Below are positions 6,879 to 13,417 of a DNA stretch of 64,000 nt, piece by piece. The stretch covers positions 1 through 64,000 of IMG/VR virus record IMGVR_UViG_3300024521_000001, one strand, 5' to 3'. The stretch is from a virus. The first letter of the stretch is position 1; every line of letters begins with the position of its first letter. The notes below the pieces were generated by a model. It had not been told where the DNA came from, made no database searches, and worked only from the letters and a program-made list of their open reading frames with translations. The position numbers and the translations under genes were made by a program.

Positions 6879-7228
6879 AGCTTCTCCCTCTCCTTCTCCT
6901 CGATCTCAAGGATATCGAAAAAGGCCTTCTCCCATTCCGTGAAGCGTAAGGCCCGATCATCCAGGTAGACGTGCGCTGGTGGTTTCCCTCCGCTGTAGAA
7001 GCGGTCATAAGGGATATCGTGCTCCTTGAGCCACTTCGTAGCTTCTGCCTTCAGCTCCTTGTCGTTGCCGCGAGTGGTGAAGATAATGATCCTGTGGCCT
7101 AGCTCCTTCAGCTTCTTCATGGCATCTTGGCATCCAGGCATGGGTGGGTCGTATATCGTCCCATCGTGCCAACCCTTCGAGTACCTGTGAATCACTCCAT
7201 CGAAATCAACCGCGATCTTCAGCTTCAT
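6875..7228 (-). CDS. HAD-superfamily phosphatase
   Basis: 117 residues. Motif I DFDGVI (Asp nucleophile and acid/base Asp at about 8 and 10), motif II TTRG after strand FTTR, a Lys in GGKPP and motif III YLDDRA. The size is that of the minimal, capless HAD fold found often in phages, close to the 3'-phosphatase or nucleotidase type. Likely dephosphorylates nucleotides or nucleic-acid ends; the substrate cannot be read from sequence. First gene after the regulatory hub at 7229-7338. Confidence 0.8.
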   Translation of the reverse strand: MKLKIAVDFDGVIHRYSKGWHDGTIYDPPMPGCQDAMKKLKELGHRIIIFTTRGNDKELKAEATKWLKEHDIPYDRFYSGGKPPAHVYLDDRALRFTEWEKAFFDILEIEEKEREKL

Positions 7229-7247
7229 GGACTATCCTCCTCCTATA

Positions 7248-7263
7248 TGTTTCACATGAAACA
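7248..7263. promoter_or_regulatory. parS-like palindrome
   Basis: TGTTTCACATGAAACA differs by one central base from the near-universal bacterial parS consensus (TGTTNCACGTGAAACA). It sits in a non-coding gap 20 bp before the HAD gene. The phage encodes a ParB-family protein at 23128-24750, so a partition or ParB-spreading site is plausible. One site only was found. Confidence 0.55.
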
Positions 7264-7278
7264 CTCCACCACCTGGGG

Positions 7279-7334
7279 CTAACCATTCCCGTACAAACGT
7301 CTGTACTCCCTGTGGCGTGCGTTCTAACATTCCC
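7279..7334 (-). promoter_or_regulatory. 11-mer pair flanking an 18-bp palindromic operator
   Basis: A one-base-insertion copy of the 11-mer lies at 7279-7290 and an exact copy at 7324-7334. Between them, at 7291-7307, is the palindrome GTACAAACGTCTGTACT, also found at 48568 and 32547. With the parS-like site at 7248 this 110-bp gap carries three different candidate protein-binding signals. Confidence 0.6.
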
Positions 7335-7338
7335 CCGG

Positions 7339-7743
7339 TCATGCAACCTTCCGCAGCAGCTTCACGCCCTGGACCGCCAGTGTTCCTGCAGGAGCCGTGA
7401 TCCAGAATCCTCCGTCTTCCCACAGAGCAGCTCGTCGCAAGATCCCGGCACGGAGTTCCGCTGGATCGTCGGGCCATGTGAAGACCTCGATCTGCTTCGA
7501 CACTTGGCCCAGGTACTTGACCTCCTTGGCCGGCCCTTTGATCTCGCACTCCCAAATCTCCCGGCCTCCATGACTCCAGCCCTTCGCGTTGTGGAGATCG
7601 TTGAAGACGAGCAGCCCGATAGTCCCATTAATGGGATAGGCCCACTTCTTTTTGGGATATTTGACCTTGGCTCCCTTCGGAGGACAACAGGACTCCAGGC
7701 TTAACCCGCTCTTTTGGACAACCTTGTAGTAGACATCACCCAT
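7339..7743 (-). CDS. Hypothetical protein
   Basis: 134 residues from the ATG at 7743 (MGDVYYKVVQKSGL), which overlaps the upstream stop by 8 bp and has GGAGG 7 nt before it. Mixed alpha/beta, with a Trp/Gly-rich central part (YPKKKWAYPINGTIGLLVF) and a strand-helix repeat later. It resembles phage proteins that mimic an ADP-ribose or small regulatory domain only in size; I do not recognise a family. Stop lies 5 bp from an 11-mer. Confidence 0.6.
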   Translation of the reverse strand: MGDVYYKVVQKSGLSLESCCPPKGAKVKYPKKKWAYPINGTIGLLVFNDLHNAKGWSHGGREIWECEIKGPAKEVKYLGQVSKQIEVFTWPDDPAELRAGILRRAALWEDGGFWITAPAGTLAVQGVKLLRKVA

Positions 7744-8167
7744 TCCGGTCCTCCTTTTCTGCGAAGTCCTCCGGGTCAATACCCTGGTCAGCCAAGCTCG
7801 GATGGTCTTCATTTTCCTTCTCCCTCACATCGACTTCCCGGAGGTCCTCCAGGTTGACACCCAGGCCCGTCAGTTTCTCTTTCATTACCCTGATAAATTC
7901 GTCCTCATTGGCAGCGGATCCCGCAGCGAAACTTCCCTCGAAAGGAGTCATGCAACCCGCAGGGAAGCCATTGAACTCGACAAAGAGGCAATACGGGGGA
8001 ATCCCATCGACTGTCTCAGGGTGTCCGTTGATCTTGATGAACCACTGGTCGTCAACCTTGTGGGTCCAGACCTTGTTCCGGATGGGAGCCTCACCCAAGG
8101 CATCGGCCAATTTAGCGACCAAATAATAGAGTGTGCACAACTGACCTGATTCCTTCTGCTTCATCAT
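7736..8167 (-). CDS. Hypothetical protein
   Basis: 143 residues from the ATG at 8167, overlapping the stop of the small Cys protein upstream as ATGA; a second ATG follows at once. Mixed domain with Trp-Phe-Ile-Lys-Ile strands (DDQWFIKINGHPE) and a 'GIPPYCLFVEFNGFPAG' segment, then an acidic helical tail. No family recognised. Confidence 0.6.
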   Translation of the reverse strand: MMKQKESGQLCTLYYLVAKLADALGEAPIRNKVWTHKVDDQWFIKINGHPETVDGIPPYCLFVEFNGFPAGCMTPFEGSFAAGSAANEDEFIRVMKEKLTGLGVNLEDLREVDVREKENEDHPSLADQGIDPEDFAEKEDRNG

Positions 8168-8331
8168 TCCTCTTTCCAATAATCAGAATGTTCTCGCTTC
8201 AACTCCTTCAGCTCCTTGATCGTCTTGTCGACGGTCCCGGCCTCCATGTACTCATCACACATCATGACCCCCTGCCAGCAGCAAGCTCTCAGACAAGCAT
8301 CGCAGACGGTTACTTTGCGGTCAGGATTCAT
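8164..8331 (-). CDS. 55-residue Cys-rich protein
   Basis: Begins MNPDRKVTVCDACLRACCWQ: a Cys cluster CDAC-x3-CC with another Cys shortly after (MMCDEY), then a charged Lys/Glu helix. Likely a small metal-binding protein. The frame overlaps the RyR-domain gene upstream by 11 bp and the next gene by 4 bp, which supports it as real. No family recognised. Confidence 0.6.
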   Translation of the reverse strand: MNPDRKVTVCDACLRACCWQGVMMCDEYMEAGTVDKTIKELKELKREHSDYWKEE

Positions 8332-8692
8332 CGTCCCTCACCCAGAGCCTAGCGATCTCACAGAGGGCCACGAACACAGCATCCTTGTCCCGCTCCAACG
8401 TGCCGAGGTCGTCGTAAGGCACTAGATCAGGATGGATGCGCTTCTCAGCATCGTACTTCTCTCCATAAACCCACCCTCGGTCCAGGTAGGCTTGCATCCA
8501 CCCTCCATGCAGCTCCTCCGGGGAAGAAGAACGGTTCGGCCCACACTGACGCTCGATCACCTTTAGAAATTGCTCCTTGAAATCCTCTTCCCGCTTATCC
8601 CAAGGCGCAGGAACGATTGGTGCCCGAGCAGCGTCAGCTGCCAACCGCGCACCTTCGTAAACAAACACAGCCCGTCGAGTGTTCAAGTCCAT
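8321..8692 (-). CDS. RyR-domain protein
   Basis: 123 residues. The segment from about residue 58 to 120 matches the RyR domain known from ryanodine receptors and many phage proteins: EELHGGW, then GWVYGEKYDAEKRIHPDLVPY, then LERDKD and a closing helix. The order H-x2-W, GWxYG, HPxLxPYxxL and KD is typical. The domain probably binds a small ligand or protein; the phage role is unknown. Adjacent to the upstream stop. Confidence 0.75.
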   Translation of the reverse strand: MDLNTRRAVFVYEGARLAADAARAPIVPAPWDKREEDFKEQFLKVIERQCGPNRSSSPEELHGGWMQAYLDRGWVYGEKYDAEKRIHPDLVPYDDLGTLERDKDAVFVALCEIARLWVRDDES

Positions 8693-9055
8693 TCAGTCCT
8701 CCTCCAGCATTTCGGTTACTTCAGTTGATTCTCCAGCCATCCTGCGAGTTTCAATCCAGCTGGCCCGGAGCCTCCGGAAGCCCCGCAGCAGGGTATCGAC
8801 AGGACTCTCGCCAGTCTCCCCCCGGCCTATGTCGTGCTTAACGAACTTGATGACCTTCTCCAGCTCCCGGTTCGCCAGCACCAAGCGGTACTCCGCGCAC
8901 TCCGCAAGCGTGTGAGTCCACCCGCAGCGGCTACACTTGAAATTGCCGATCGCATCGAAGCTGATGATCTCCTCCTCTGTGTGCATGAGGTTTAGATTAG
9001 GCGGGATAAGAGCTCCTCTGCTTGTTTCCGGTTCATCGTCTGTAGTTTTGACCAT
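8693..9055 (-). CDS. Zinc-ribbon protein with helical C-terminus
   Basis: 120 residues. CSRCGWTHTLAEC gives a zinc-finger-like site at about residues 41-53. A long helical part rich in Arg and Glu follows. GGGGGA lies 7 nt before the ATG. No specific family recognised. Follows the winged-helix gene after an 87-bp gap with no evident gene. Confidence 0.6.
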   Translation of the reverse strand: MVKTTDDEPETSRGALIPPNLNLMHTEEEIISFDAIGNFKCSRCGWTHTLAECAEYRLVLANRELEKVIKFVKHDIGRGETGESPVDTLLRGFRRLRASWIETRRMAGESTEVTEMLEED

Positions 9056-9142
9056 AAATGTCCCCCAAAATGTCCAAGTTAAGTTTAAGGATAAGTTGAG
9101 TTAGAGGGAAAATGACCCACACCATGTCCTCTTTTTTTTCCG

Positions 9143-9538
9143 TTAAAATTCCACGTTCATTTCCACGTTCATTTCCGTTTCATTTACTTCCCACTTGGCA
9201 AGCAGATCGTCCTTTATCTGCCAAACAACAGCGTCCCTTCCGCTTCGGTTTGCCTTTCGTCGGCCACTATCAACCAACAAACCCATCAACACCAGCTCTC
9301 TCCGTCGTGGCCGGTAAGTATTCTGTTGGGTGATGCGCCCAAGACTGTCGAACATTTGCTCATCGGTTGATCCTACGCTGCTGCAATTCTTGAAATACTC
9401 GAAAACCTCTCTCTGGATGGTTCCCACGTCCGGAAGGATCTTTTGGGCAGCGGCAATACTTGTGTCCACGTCCTCATGGGGGGGTTCCCCATCGTACAAG
9501 TTGTAATCTCCGCTAAATAGATCACCTTGGTCAGTCAT
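9143..9538 (-). CDS. Winged-helix-type DNA-binding protein
   Basis: 131 residues. Residues about 38-105 form a helix-helix-wing pattern known from phage hypotheticals: IQREVFEYF, then a TDEQMFDSL helix, then a recognition helix TYRPRRRELVLMGLL with a wing VDSGRRKANRSGRDAVVW. Likely DNA-binding; target unknown. The extreme C-terminus repeats EMNV twice, caused by a 12-bp tandem duplication. A 9-T run on the + strand lies just after the stop. Confidence 0.65.
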   Translation of the reverse strand: MTDQGDLFSGDYNLYDGEPPHEDVDTSIAAAQKILPDVGTIQREVFEYFKNCSSVGSTDEQMFDSLGRITQQNTYRPRRRELVLMGLLVDSGRRKANRSGRDAVVWQIKDDLLAKWEVNETEMNVEMNVEF

Positions 9539-9568
9539 GATGCCGGTATTTTACTAACAGTCCTCTTT

Positions 9569-9664
9569 TCACATCATGGTTATATTGTCGAGATACCAGA
9601 TCAGTCCACCCGCCACTAGACCCGCCAGAATGATAAAAGAGAGAATAAGAATCGTAACTTTCAT
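9569..9664 (-). CDS. 31-residue single-pass membrane peptide
   Basis: Starts MKVTILILSFIILAGLVAGG and continues as one membrane helix ending near Trp-Tyr. The ATG overlaps the stop of the RMF-like gene as ATGA. A near copy of the 11-mer (9554) lies right after its stop. Function unknown; similar in size to the peptides at 6783 and 11774. Confidence 0.55.
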   Translation of the reverse strand: MKVTILILSFIILAGLVAGGLIWYLDNITMM

Positions 9665-9822
9665 TTCCGTTTCATCTCCTTCTCCCCCTCAGCTTTGCCC
9701 TTCTCCCAGGCATCCGTGTACTCCCGCTTGCTGAAGATGGTGAAGTGGCAGTTCTTTTCATTGGGTCCGTTCCTTCCTGCGTCCAATCCCATCTGGTAGG
9801 CGTAGGTTTTCTTCAGGCTCAT
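9661..9822 (-). CDS. RMF-like (ribosome modulation factor family) small protein
   Basis: 53 residues. Its layout follows ribosome modulation factor: an N-terminal basic helix, AYQMGLDAGRNG, an EKNCHF segment matching the family's K-x-x-C-P-Y, an Arg residue in SKREY, and a closing W-x-x-G helix (AWEKGKAEG). In enterobacteria RMF dimerises 70S ribosomes into inactive 100S particles. Inference: modulation of host ribosomes or a related binding fold. Coupled by ATGA on both sides. Similarity judged by eye only. Confidence 0.55.
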   Translation of the reverse strand: MSLKKTYAYQMGLDAGRNGPNEKNCHFTIFSKREYTDAWEKGKAEGEKEMKRK

Positions 9823-10085
9823 TTCAGATGATGCTCCCTCTGGATCTCGTTAAGCTCATCGACCAGCTTGTCCACTTCTGGCGACCAGGGAAGGTGAACT
9901 TGCATGACTCCGCTGATCACTTTACCGTCCGGACTGCGAGACAGCTCCTTCCATACGACCTCGATATCGTCCATCGAGTACAACTCCTTGACCTCCAGGG
10001 CCGCTTCGATCTTCTCAATCGGTAGAGCTGCCCCTGCCAGAATCACCAGCATACTGAGTGCTTGTCGTCGATCCATTCCATTCAT
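9819..10085 (-). CDS. Exported protein with Tat-like signal
   Basis: 88 residues. N-terminus NGMDRRQALSMLVILAGAAL: twin Arg, hydrophobic core, then a possible cleavage region around residue 27. The mature part is small, acidic and helical (VDKLVDELNEIQREHHLK). GGAGGGG lies about 9 nt before the ATG. One of five twin-Arg proteins here (also 10923, 11853, 19617, 32543). No family recognised for the mature part. Confidence 0.6.
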   Translation of the reverse strand: MNGMDRRQALSMLVILAGAALPIEKIEAALEVKELYSMDDIEVVWKELSRSPDGKVISGVMQVHLPWSPEVDKLVDELNEIQREHHLK

Positions 10086-10098
10086 GATTGGTCCCCTC

Positions 10099-10160
10099 CT
10101 AACACTCCCACCTACAAGTTATATCTAACAGTCCACCAACACGTTATATCTAACATTCCT
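10099..10160 (-). promoter_or_regulatory. Three-copy 11-mer cluster with 25-bp direct repeat
   Basis: Copies at 10099 (exact), 10125 and 10150 (each one base off at the last position), spaced 26 and 25 bp. The last two share an extended flank, GTTATATCTAACANTCC. The 10150 copy forms the stop of the upstream gene. The cluster fills the gap before the Tat-like gene at 9819-10085. Confidence 0.65.
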
Positions 10161-10656
10161 TCTCATAAAAGAGAGTCTCGACGATCTGCCAGATCTCGGA
10201 CATATCCCCGTTCTTCCACCCTTCTTCGCTGTCGGCGTACCGTTCCGAGATCTCCTGGATCTCCTCCATGGCTGAACGAACCTTGGTCGGCTCTGATAGT
10301 ACCGTCCTAACACTCCCCAAATAGAACTTACCCGGATTCAGGGCGAACCTGGCCTTGCTCCCCTTGTCGGTGCGCATCCTCGTCCCACCCAGGAGGCCGT
10401 AGTTGGTTTTGTCGGCGTAAAACAGGAGAGCCTCGACCATGATGGCGTTCGCTGTCTCCGAATCCTCGTTGACGGTCCCTCCCAGAGCCAGCTTCTCGTT
10501 GAGCGCGTCGATCTCGTTGGCGCAGCAAGCGGAGCAGAGGCCGTGACGCTGATAGTGACGGAAGTGGGAGTTTTTGGGTTCGATGAGGGTGGTGGGACAG
10601 TTTTTACATGTCGATGAGGGTGCTAACATTCCCTTCTTTTTCTTCTTGCGTTTCAT
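10150..10656 (-). CDS. Zinc-finger protein with basic N-terminus
   Basis: 168 residues. Lys-rich start (MKRKKKKK), then CKNC and CSACC about 24 residues apart with His between: a zinc ribbon. A helical domain and a longer mixed C-terminal part follow. Two 11-mers lie inside (10623 read Gly-Met-Leu, 10307 read Gly-Ser-Val) and one ends the gene (Glu-Cys-stop): all three reading frames in one gene. Probably nucleic-acid binding; no family recognised. Confidence 0.65.
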   Translation of the reverse strand: MKRKKKKKGMLAPSSTCKNCPTTLIEPKNSHFRHYQRHGLCSACCANEIDALNEKLALGGTVNEDSETANAIMVEALLFYADKTNYGLLGGTRMRTDKGSKARFALNPGKFYLGSVRTVLSEPTKVRSAMEEIQEISERYADSEEGWKNGDMSEIWQIVETLFYEKEC

Positions 10657-10668
10657 GGATTTGCCACT

Positions 10669-10926
10669 CTAACAATCCCCTCCGGTGGGGACACCTGGCG
10701 CCCGATCCGGATTGATACCAAGGAGAGCCTCGACTTCCTGGAAGTTCTCGATGAATGTGGGTCCGTCGTAGGTATGGCCGTGAATGTGATCCATGACGAT
10801 AGCTCCCTCTACGGCCTTGCTGATTGCTTGGGCCTTGTCGTAGAGCCGCTTCAAGGCTTCCTCCAACCTCTTGATGCGCTGCTCGTCCCCCAGGAAGGTC
10901 TTGTGCATATCCAAGACTCCACTCAC
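10669..10926 (-). CDS. Small coiled-coil protein
   Basis: 85 residues from the GTG at 10926, which overlaps the upstream stop as GTGA with GGAGG upstream. Residues about 10-42 form a charged helix (DEQRIKRLEEALKRLYDKA). The end, Gly-Gly-Asp-Cys-stop, comes from an exact 11-mer. A TTG at 10947 is the longer alternative. No family recognised. Confidence 0.55.
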   Translation of the reverse strand: MSGVLDMHKTFLGDEQRIKRLEEALKRLYDKAQAISKAVEGAIVMDHIHGHTYDGPTFIENFQEVEALLGINPDRAPGVPTGGDC

Positions 10927-11393
10927 GCGACCTTCGGCCTCCAGCAATTAACTGTCAATGCTGCTCCTCCATCGGTCTTGATCACACCGTCTTGGCATCT
11001 GATCCAGAGACTATCCATAATGAACGTACTGCCATCAATAGGTGTCTGAAACAACAGGTCGTGCTCCCTCCGGGATTCCGCAAGGGGCCTCACCGAGACT
11101 TTGCACCCCACCGTATCCAAACACGCTGCTGAGATGCCCTTGATATAGGTAAACCCTGGCAACTTCGCTTCTCCACCACTCTGAGGAAAGCGGAGAGTAA
11201 ACATTTGAAAATCCTCGGCCCCAATGGTGTAGAGCTTGCTCTCTGAATCGGTAAAAGCGGAAGTAACGATCTTGTCGTAGTCCGGATCCGGAAGCTCCGG
11301 AAGCTCCGGGCCTGGGTGTACGTCTAACAGTCCCCCGGCAGTAGCTGAGACTACAACGCCGGCAGTTACCTTGAAAAACTCTCTACGTTCCAT
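10923..11393 (-). CDS. Exported protein with Tat-like signal
   Basis: 156 residues from the ATG at 11393 (MERREFFKVTAGVVVSATAG): twin Arg followed by Phe-Phe-Lys and a hydrophobic core, a textbook Tat pattern. The mature part is a beta-rich domain of unknown type with three or four Cys. An 11-mer (11324) encodes Gly-Leu-Leu-Asp just after the signal. Overlaps the upstream gene by 11 bp. The longer frame to 11552 has no support. Confidence 0.65.
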   Translation of the reverse strand: MERREFFKVTAGVVVSATAGGLLDVHPGPELPELPDPDYDKIVTSAFTDSESKLYTIGAEDFQMFTLRFPQSGGEAKLPGFTYIKGISAACLDTVGCKVSVRPLAESRREHDLLFQTPIDGSTFIMDSLWIRCQDGVIKTDGGAALTVNCWRPKVA

Positions 11394-11607
11394 TGGGCCA
11401 CTCCCTGTAAAGAAAAGTGTCGTGGGTAACCTGTCGCTCGTAGTGGAAGGTGTGTTCGTTGACCTTGACGCTCGCATACGGGTCAGGGTCGGGTGCCATT
11501 GCTCCTCGCTCCGGGGCTGCGAAGCGGATGGTGTGCAGCGGGTGTCCACCACCCTCTATCGGTATCACCTTATGAAAACCCTTCAGGTCCGTGAGGATAG
11601 CGAACAT
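11383..11607 (-). CDS. Hypothetical protein
   Basis: 74 residues, beta-rich (MFAILTDLKGFHKVIPIEGG). No family recognised. Start shares one base with the upstream stop (TGATG) and its end overlaps the next gene by 11 bp, so it is translationally coupled on both sides. Confidence 0.55.
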   Translation of the reverse strand: MFAILTDLKGFHKVIPIEGGGHPLHTIRFAAPERGAMAPDPDPYASVKVNEHTFHYERQVTHDTFLYREWPNGT

Positions 11608-11774
11608 CAGACCTTCTCCCCTGGATTCAAGATCTGGACGTTGCTCATATAGAAGCCCCTCGGATGCTTCTCGATCAGTTCCTTCAGGAACGACACATCA
11701 GCTTTGTTGAAGAGGACAGTAGCCATCTTGCGGCCACTGGAAGCCTTGTCCTTCTGCATCTTGATCTTCGCCAT
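11607..11774 (-). CDS. Small basic hypothetical protein
   Basis: 55 residues from the ATG at 11774 (MAKIKMQKDKASSGRKMATV), sharing a base with the upstream stop (TGATG). Lys-rich first half and a FLKELIEKH helix. The frame extends to 11810 but the coupled ATG is preferred. No family recognised. Confidence 0.5.
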   Translation of the reverse strand: MAKIKMQKDKASSGRKMATVLFNKADVSFLKELIEKHPRGFYMSNVQILNPGEKV

Positions 11775-11863
11775 CAGAACAGATAATCCAGTACGTTCAA
11801 AACGAGCCAAACGACGAAGACAAAGACGACCACCTGGACGCCTATTCTAATCCTAATGTCCAT
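11774..11863 (-). CDS. 29-residue single-pass membrane peptide
   Basis: MDIRIRIGVQVVVFVFVVWL then Val-Leu-Asn and a short tail: a basic start and one very hydrophobic helix. The ATG overlaps the upstream stop by 11 bp and has GGGA 9 nt before it; its stop shares a base with the next ATG. Real by context. Function unknown. Confidence 0.5.
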   Translation of the reverse strand: MDIRIRIGVQVVVFVFVVWLVLNVLDYLF

Positions 11864-12077
11864 ACCAAATGTCCCTGGCTAGACGCATGGACATAGCTTC
11901 ACGAGCAGCGACCATTTTAGCGTGGACGAGCTGGCTCATACCGATGCTCCTGGCCTTCATGATGAGGATGCGATCTCCCCAATAATCGCGTAGCCGTCGT
12001 CCTGGTATTCCTAACACTCCCTGCTTGGCAGCGACAATGGGCAACAGACTTGTGAGTAGAAACGATCTCCGATCCAT
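11853..12077 (-). CDS. Small protein with Tat-like signal
   Basis: 74 residues starting MDRRSFLLTSLLPIVAA: twin Arg, Ser-Phe-Leu-Leu and a hydrophobic run. The rest is a basic, Met-rich helical domain. An 11-mer (12011) encodes Gly-Val-Leu-Gly right after the hydrophobic run, as in the gene at 10923. No family recognised for the mature part. Confidence 0.6.
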   Translation of the reverse strand: MDRRSFLLTSLLPIVAAKQGVLGIPGRRLRDYWGDRILIMKARSIGMSQLVHAKMVAAREAMSMRLARDIWYGH

Positions 12078-12243
12078 AGTCTCAGGCTCCAGCCAGGATG
12101 AATGAACCTAACATTCCCGGGAGCGGTCTGGTGGGGCTAGAGTATCAGAGATCTTGAAGAAATTTAAGACAGAAAGGCGGTTAGCTAACAATCCCCTGGA
12201 ATTTCTGCCACTATACTGGAATTTTCACCAATATATCGGTCGC
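12078..12243 (-). promoter_or_regulatory. 166-bp gap with two 11-mers
   Basis: Exact copies at 12108 and 12185, 77 bp apart (about three times 26). No gene seen. The gap separates the vWA gene from the left-arm run of small genes, so it may hold a promoter for 12077-10669; no clear -35/-10 pair is visible. Confidence 0.5.
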
Positions 12244-13056
12244 TCAGCTGGTCTTCTGATAGAACTTGTCAACCTGATCATCGTCAACGGGCGTTTTGGC
12301 CGAGGTCACAGGATCAGGTTTGTCCGTTAAAACGGACGATTGTCCTTCGGGCTTCTCGATGGGATCTTCTGTCCCGCTGTAGAAATCCGACGACATAGTG
12401 ACTCCCGCCTGTCTCGAGGTCATGTAGTTGCTCAATCCCCGGTTGGTCTGAGTGAACGCCTGGGCGTAGCCAGCTGGAGTGTTGACGAAGGTCTGAGTGT
12501 TTCCCCTGGGAATGTTGAGGTCCTGTTGGATCTTGGAGAGATCCTGATTCGATCCCAGGTAGACGAATGTCCATCGGCCTGTCTTGGTGAGCCGCTGCAC
12601 CCGCTCGGAAATGCTCGGGTAGGTCTCTCTCTTGGAGTTGTTCTCCTGACCATCAGAGACCACCAGGACCAGGACCGCAGTTTGCCCGTCCTCGATATCC
12701 TCTTGCTTCTCCAGCTTGTCGATGGTCGCGCCGACACAATCCAGCATGGCGGTCATGCCTTCCGGTCGGTAGTTCTCCTCGGTGAGATCGTTGAGGTTGT
12801 TCGCGTTCTCGCACCACAGCAGCGGGGGGTTGACATAGCTGGCGAAGGTCATCAAACAGACCTTCGAGTCCATCTGATTACCCGATCCCGCGCGGATCGT
12901 GGCTGCGTGTTCGTTGAATCCAGCAATGACCTCTTTCTTGATGGCCTGCATGGATGAACTTGAGTCCAGGACCACGGCAATGTAGGTCTTCTTCTTCTTG
13001 TCGATCTTCATTGGGTCCTGTTTGGCGAGGGCTTCGCCGTTTGGTTTGTCTGTCAT
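12244..13056 (-). CDS. von Willebrand factor A-domain protein
   Basis: 270 residues from the ATG at 13056 with GGAGG 7 nt upstream. vWA fold with a full MIDAS: DSSSSM (about 31-36), Thr in GMTAMLD and Asp in VVSDGQEN. A disordered Pro/Asp/Lys-rich tail follows the domain. No MoxR-type ATPase lies next to it. vWA domains bind partner proteins through a metal ion; the partner here is unknown. Located between the small-gene arm and the DUF1508/radical-SAM pair. Confidence 0.8.
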   Translation of the reverse strand: MTDKPNGEALAKQDPMKIDKKKKTYIAVVLDSSSSMQAIKKEVIAGFNEHAATIRAGSGNQMDSKVCLMTFASYVNPPLLWCENANNLNDLTEENYRPEGMTAMLDCVGATIDKLEKQEDIEDGQTAVLVLVVSDGQENNSKRETYPSISERVQRLTKTGRWTFVYLGSNQDLSKIQQDLNIPRGNTQTFVNTPAGYAQAFTQTNRGLSNYMTSRQAGVTMSSDFYSGTEDPIEKPEGQSSVLTDKPDPVTSAKTPVDDDQVDKFYQKTS

Positions 13057-13213
13057 GTTTCCCTCCTTTTGGGTGATGGGTACCACCCCATCCTGTGTAA
13101 CACCGCATCAGAGTTGGACATCTCTGACGCTTCTGTGACCGAAATGGTCGGATGGGGTGATCTCTGCATAAGTGTAGTGTGTGTATAAGATCGACAGAAG
13201 GGAAATGCCAGCT

Positions 13214-13417
13214 TTAATACCAAGGACGCGGGGGCAACTCAGCTTCGGCTGTTGTTTTCTTGACCGTTTTGATTCCCTCGATGCAGCCTTTTCGCTCAGC
13301 GTAAATTTTGGCTGATTGAGCGAGAAGATGGCCTTTGCTCGATTTCAGAACCCAGGAGAATCCTTCTCGACGACGGTGAACCATGAATTGAGGTTTCTTT
13401 GCGCTACTTGGTGACAT
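13214..13417 (-). CDS. DUF1508 (YegP-like) small protein
   Basis: 67 residues. FMVHRRREGFSWVLKSSKGH, then LLAQSAKIYAERKGCIEGIK and a closing VKKTTAEAEL match the DUF1508 pattern (strand, turn with Gly-x-x-x-W-x-L, 'Y-x-x-K-x-x-C-x-x-G-I-x-x-V'). Function of the fold is not established. Overlaps the radical-SAM stop by 14 bp. A tandem version of the same domain is at 20222. Confidence 0.7.
   Translation of the reverse strand: MSPSSAKKPQFMVHRRREGFSWVLKSSKGHLLAQSAKIYAERKGCIEGIKTVKKTTAEAELPPRPWY

Noticed and set aside
7232-7555. Minus-strand frame of 107 codons over the 7229-7338 gap
   Set aside because: Mostly a shadow of the gene at 7339-7743 and it would cover the parS-like site and palindrome; Gly/Arg-rich with no start signal.
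1642-12195. CRISPR array from the evenly spaced 11-mers
   Set aside because: The repeat unit is 11 bp with spacings of 23-29 bp, scattered among and inside genes; no 24-40 bp repeats and no cas genes.
12340-12957. Plus-strand frame of 205 codons
   Set aside because: Antisense shadow of the vWA gene, which has complete MIDAS motifs.
13087-13213. Promoter for the DUF1508/vWA junction from short inverted repeats (TCAGAG...CTCTGA)
   Set aside because: The repeats are short and no -35/-10 pair at proper spacing can be pointed to; the gap holds nothing else I can support.
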